Source of the DNA: Candidatus Gastranaerophilales bacterium
GTDB lineage: Bacteria > Cyanobacteriota > Vampirovibrionia > Gastranaerophilales > Gastranaerophilaceae
Direction of reading: 5' to 3'
NCBI GenBank assembly: GCA_944326475.1
Contig: CALVEC010000004.1
Location: 62,001 to 126,000 of the forward strand
Length of the DNA stretch: 64,000 nt
Below the pieces are notes generated by a model. It saw only the letters and a list, made by a program, of their open reading frames with translations. It was not told the origin of the DNA and ran no database searches. Shown in pieces: positions 61,659 to 64,000 of this stretch; position 1 is the first letter of the stretch, and each line of letters starts with the position of its first letter. Made by a program: the position numbers and the translations under genes.

Positions 61659-62450
61659 CTAAAGGACATTATTCTTTTGCAGAATAAGATAGCCGACAGC
61701 TCTTTTCATGGACTCCATTTTTTCTTCATTAAAAGTAGCTATAGCTTCATCAAATTCTTTTTCCTCTAAATTCGTACCCAAATATTCCTGTAATCTGTTA
61801 ACCAGTGCCAAATATGCCTGTCTTGCGTTTATAAGTCTAGGCGCAGCGAAAATAGGATCAGGCATATCCACATTTCCGTCAAGATAAAACAGTGTTTTTG
61901 TAAGGATTTTTTCAAGACTCTGGAACTGACCTATCGGCTTATTGGAAAGCTCAACCCAATCCATTTCTAATCTGCTGTCATTACCTATATGATAATCCCG
62001 TCTAAGCGTCTGCTGTATTCTTTTCAGAGCAACCCTTGCCGCTTCTTTGCGTTCCTCCGGTTCAAGTGCATCCACAGTAACGTCTATGGAGTTTTTCAGT
62101 ATGCCTTCATCAACTTCTTTGTAAAAAATCTTTTTGTATGCTGAATTGTATTTTTCAGCATTTGTAATATCCTCGGGCACACCGCCTATAGCCAATATTT
62201 TCAACCCTTTAGGGAAAAACTGTTTGAGCGGTTTATTGGTAATTTCTTCAATCTTTTCTCTAAATTCAGTAACATCCGAAGCTTTTATATCTTTTCTGAA
62301 CCCGAGATTTTGAAGTGTAGTTTGGGCAATATTAAACAATTCTTCATCTTGTTTTTTTGAAGTATGGTATTGCTCCTGATATGTAATTCTTCCGTCAATA
62401 TTTTTAGAAATAGTTAAAGTTCCCTTAAACGACACCGGGGATATGTGCAT
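61659..62450 (-). CDS. Unknown helical protein with N-terminal F-x-G tag
   Basis: 263 residues. Begins MHISPVSFKGTLTISKNIDG with the tag at residues 8-10. The rest is charged and mainly helical (REKIEEITNKPLKQFFP; RKEAARVALKRIQQTLRRDY), with no signal peptide or membrane segment. No family recognised. It sits alone, antisense between recF and recA. Confidence 0.75.
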   Translation of the reverse strand: MHISPVSFKGTLTISKNIDGRITYQEQYHTSKKQDEELFNIAQTTLQNLGFRKDIKASDVTEFREKIEEITNKPLKQFFPKGLKILAIGGVPEDITNAEKYNSAYKKIFYKEVDEGILKNSIDVTVDALEPEERKEAARVALKRIQQTLRRDYHIGNDSRLEMDWVELSNKPIGQFQSLEKILTKTLFYLDGNVDMPDPIFAAPRLINARQAYLALVNRLQEYLGTNLEEKEFDEAIATFNEEKMESMKRAVGYLILQKNNVL

Positions 62451-62608
62451 ACTTTCTGCTCCTATGTTTTACTTTAGTCATTTAAAAAACGAAGAAAAAA
62501 ATTTTTGTTGGTTTATAATTTCAATTTTTACTTTTGTTTACAAAATAATTTGAATAAAATTGTCAAATAAGCTATGATTATATGTAAAACTAGACAAGGA
62601 GAGAAGAA

Positions 62609-63631
62609 ATGGCAGTTAAAGACAAAGAAGAAGTATCTGTTTCAGAAGAAAAAAGCAAAGCCCTAAAGATGGCAATTGATAAGATAGAAAAGGATTTCGG
62701 CAAAGGCTCCATTATGAAACTCGGAGACAAAACCGCTGTTGCTTGTGAAGTAATACCGACAGGTGCATTGTCTCTCGACATAGCGCTTGGAATCGGAGGA
62801 GTTCCTAGAGGCAGAGTAATTGAGATATACGGACCTGAATCCTCAGGTAAAACAACTCTGGCGCAGCATATTGTTGCAGAATGCCAGAAAAGAGGCGGTA
62901 TTGCCGCATTTGTAGATGCAGAGCATGCTTTAGACCCTGAATATGCAAGAAATCTCGGCGTAAATGTTGACGAACTTCTGATTTCACAGCCTGACACAGG
63001 TGAACAAGCTCTGGAAATTGCAGAAGAACTCGTACGTTCATCTGCTGTTGATGTCGTAGTAATTGACTCTGTAGCAGCACTTGTTCCGAAGGCAGAAATT
63101 GAAGGTGCAATGGAAGACCAACAAATGGGCTTGCAGGCTCGTTTAATGAGTAAAGCGCTCAGAAAATTGACCGGTATTGTCGGTAAAACAAATACAACCG
63201 TCATTTTCATTAACCAGCTTCGCCAAAAAATCGGTGTTATGTACGGAAACCCCGAAACAACTACCGGTGGAAACGCTCTCAAATATTATGCCAGCGTAAG
63301 ACTTGATATCAGACGTATTGAAACAATTAAACGTGAAGACAAAGACATAGGAAACCGCGTAAGAGTTAAGGTTGTAAAAAACAAAGTTGCTCCTCCGTTT
63401 AAGCAGGCTGAATTTGATATTATCTTCGGCAAAGGTATTTGCAAACTCGGCTGTATACTGGATGTTGCGGTCAGCTTTGATATTGTAAAAAAAGCCGGCG
63501 CATGGTTCAGTTACAATGATGAAAAACTCGGACAGGGCAGAGAAAAAGCAAAAGAATTTCTTGAACTTAATCCTGAACTTTTATCTGAAATTGAAACAAA
63601 AGTAAGAGAAAAATTAGCAGAAAAAGCGTAA
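62609..63631 (+). CDS. recA: Recombinase RecA
   Basis: 340 residues. Walker [30 protein letters not shown], Walker [19 protein letters not shown], loop L2 region [32 protein letters not shown]. Full family length; AAGGAGAGAAG ribosome site. Coats single-stranded DNA for recombination and induces the SOS response. No LexA-type box was identified by eye upstream. Confidence 0.97.
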   Translation: MAVKDKEEVSVSEEKSKALKMAIDKIEKDFGKGSIMKLGDKTAVACEVIPTGALSLDIALGIGGVPRGRVIEIYGPESSGKTTLAQHIVAECQKRGGIAAFVDAEHALDPEYARNLGVNVDELLISQPDTGEQALEIAEELVRSSAVDVVVIDSVAALVPKAEIEGAMEDQQMGLQARLMSKALRKLTGIVGKTNTTVIFINQLRQKIGVMYGNPETTTGGNALKYYASVRLDIRRIETIKREDKDIGNRVRVKVVKNKVAPPFKQAEFDIIFGKGICKLGCILDVAVSFDIVKKAGAWFSYNDEKLGQGREKAKEFLELNPELLSEIETKVREKLAEKA

Positions 63632-63649
63632 AATACTCTAATACATTCA

Positions 63650-63675
63650 GCACCGGGCAACCGTCCGGTGCTTTT
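63650..63675 (+). terminator. Terminator of recA
   Basis: GCACCGG / CCGGTGC stem with a T4 tail, 18 bases after the stop. Confidence 0.85.
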
Positions 63676-63683
63676 ACTTATTT

Positions 63684-63830
63684 TGTCTGAGAGTGACCTC
63701 GCTTGTAGAAGTGGTACACTGAGTGCTGGTGGAACCTTGTCCGGCATTTTGCACTCTGCCGAAGAAACAATTAAGTATTGTTTCTGAGAGGGTGACCCCA
63801 TGTACTTGTTGCTTGTGCCGGTATTATAAA
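63684..63830. other. Possible structured RNA region after recA
   Basis: Two related segments, CTGAGAGTGACCTCGC-TTGTA (about 63687) and CTGAGAGGGTGACCCCATGTA (about 63784), lie 97 bases apart, with a stem GAAACAAT/ATTGTTTC between them. No reading frame explains the conservation. I could not match it to a named RNA family. Confidence 0.35.
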
Positions 63831-63840
63831 AACAAAGATT

Positions 63841-63868
63841 GAACTTGTTTTATGCACAAGTTCAATAA
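63841..63868 (-). terminator. Terminator of the last, partial gene
   Basis: Perfect TTGAACTTG / CAAGTTCAA stem; read on the minus strand it is followed by TCTTTGTTTTT. Confidence 0.8.
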
Positions 63869-63878
63869 GTTATCGGGG

Positions 63879-64000
63879 TCAGTTGACTATATGAAAATTT
63901 TTGTAAATTTTTTTGACAAATTCAACTGCTTCTTCTTTAGTAACAACGTCAGAAGAAATCTGTGCTTCATAGAGCATGTTGACAATTCTGCCAAGCTCTC
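63879..64000 (-). CDS. C-terminal end of a gene running off the window
   Basis: 39 codons of an open minus-strand frame ending in TGA: ELGRIVNMLYEAQISSDVVT then KEEAVEFVKKIYKNFHIVN. The helical, charged composition and the downstream terminator support a real gene. Too little is present to assign a family. Confidence 0.65.
   Translation of the reverse strand, partial: ELGRIVNMLYEAQISSDVVTKEEAVEFVKKIYKNFHIVN

Noticed and set aside
62590-63282. 230-codon minus-strand frame opposite recA
   Set aside because: Mirror frame of a strongly conserved gene; serine/proline-rich composition typical of antisense shadow frames.

Overview
The window looks like a chromosomal segment of an AT-rich, flagellated bacterium that fits best with the non-photosynthetic cyanobacterial sister group (Melainabacteria / Gastranaerophilales-like). 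This placement is an inference from gene style: repeated unrelated proteins carrying a short N-terminal F-x-G tag, a cyanobacteria-style HNH protein, abundant type IV pilin-like and flagellin genes, and a microviridin/marinostatin-like peptide locus. No rRNA or complete marker set was available to test it.

Layout. 1-4.7 kb: the 3' end of a long coiled-coil repeat protein, tRNA-Pro(GGG), and a large zinc-ribbon/cyclase-like/NTPase-like/TPR protein. 4.9-7.7 kb: flhB, a flagellar-type sigma factor and a histidine kinase, tightly packed. 7.8-13.2 kb: mnmG, a type IV pilin-like gene, a small unknown gene and a stand-alone fusA. 13.2-14.9 kb: the most interesting locus, an ATP-grasp macrocyclase of the graspetide (omega-ester peptide) family divergent from a precursor with four T-x-A-[YF]-P-S-D-D cores. 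15-22 kb: cobO, ilvB-ilvN, a DUF4127 protein, bioB-ruvA and a divergent flagellin. 23-29 kb: murC-murB-ddl-ftsQ facing a lytic transglycosylase. 29.5-38.5 kb: a response regulator-histidine kinase hybrid, an orphan sugar permease, HNH protein, endonuclease IV, formyltransferase, fluC, an HTH/zinc-ribbon protein, secF-secD and a glucosaminidase-like protein. 38.6-48.7 kb: rsmD, tRNA-Glu(CTC), a HEAT-repeat protein-tatD-tlyA run, a LysM amidase, pheT, yhcH and small genes. 48.7-55 kb: a repeat-rich accessory patch around flagellin genes. 55-64 kb: prs, gltX-bioG-bioC, a major flagellin, recF, an unknown F-x-G protein, recA and the 3' end of one further gene.

How parts work together. Four flagellin loci, FlhB, a sigma factor and a kinase form the motility theme. 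One flagellin is broken by a run of 12 G at the junction between its conserved N-terminal domain and an inserted GLUG-type domain, which is the expected signature of slipped-strand phase variation. MurC/MurB/Ddl/FtsQ, the transglycosylase, the LysM amidase and two glucosaminidase-like paralogues form a cell-wall theme. BioB, BioG and BioC give part of biotin synthesis at two sites.

The repeat patch at 48.7-53 kb contains several palindromic intergenic repeat families. Three copies of a 100-119 bp element with co-varying hairpin ends sit inside three different host palindromes. The rest of the window is dense with ordinary housekeeping genes and clear rho-independent terminators.
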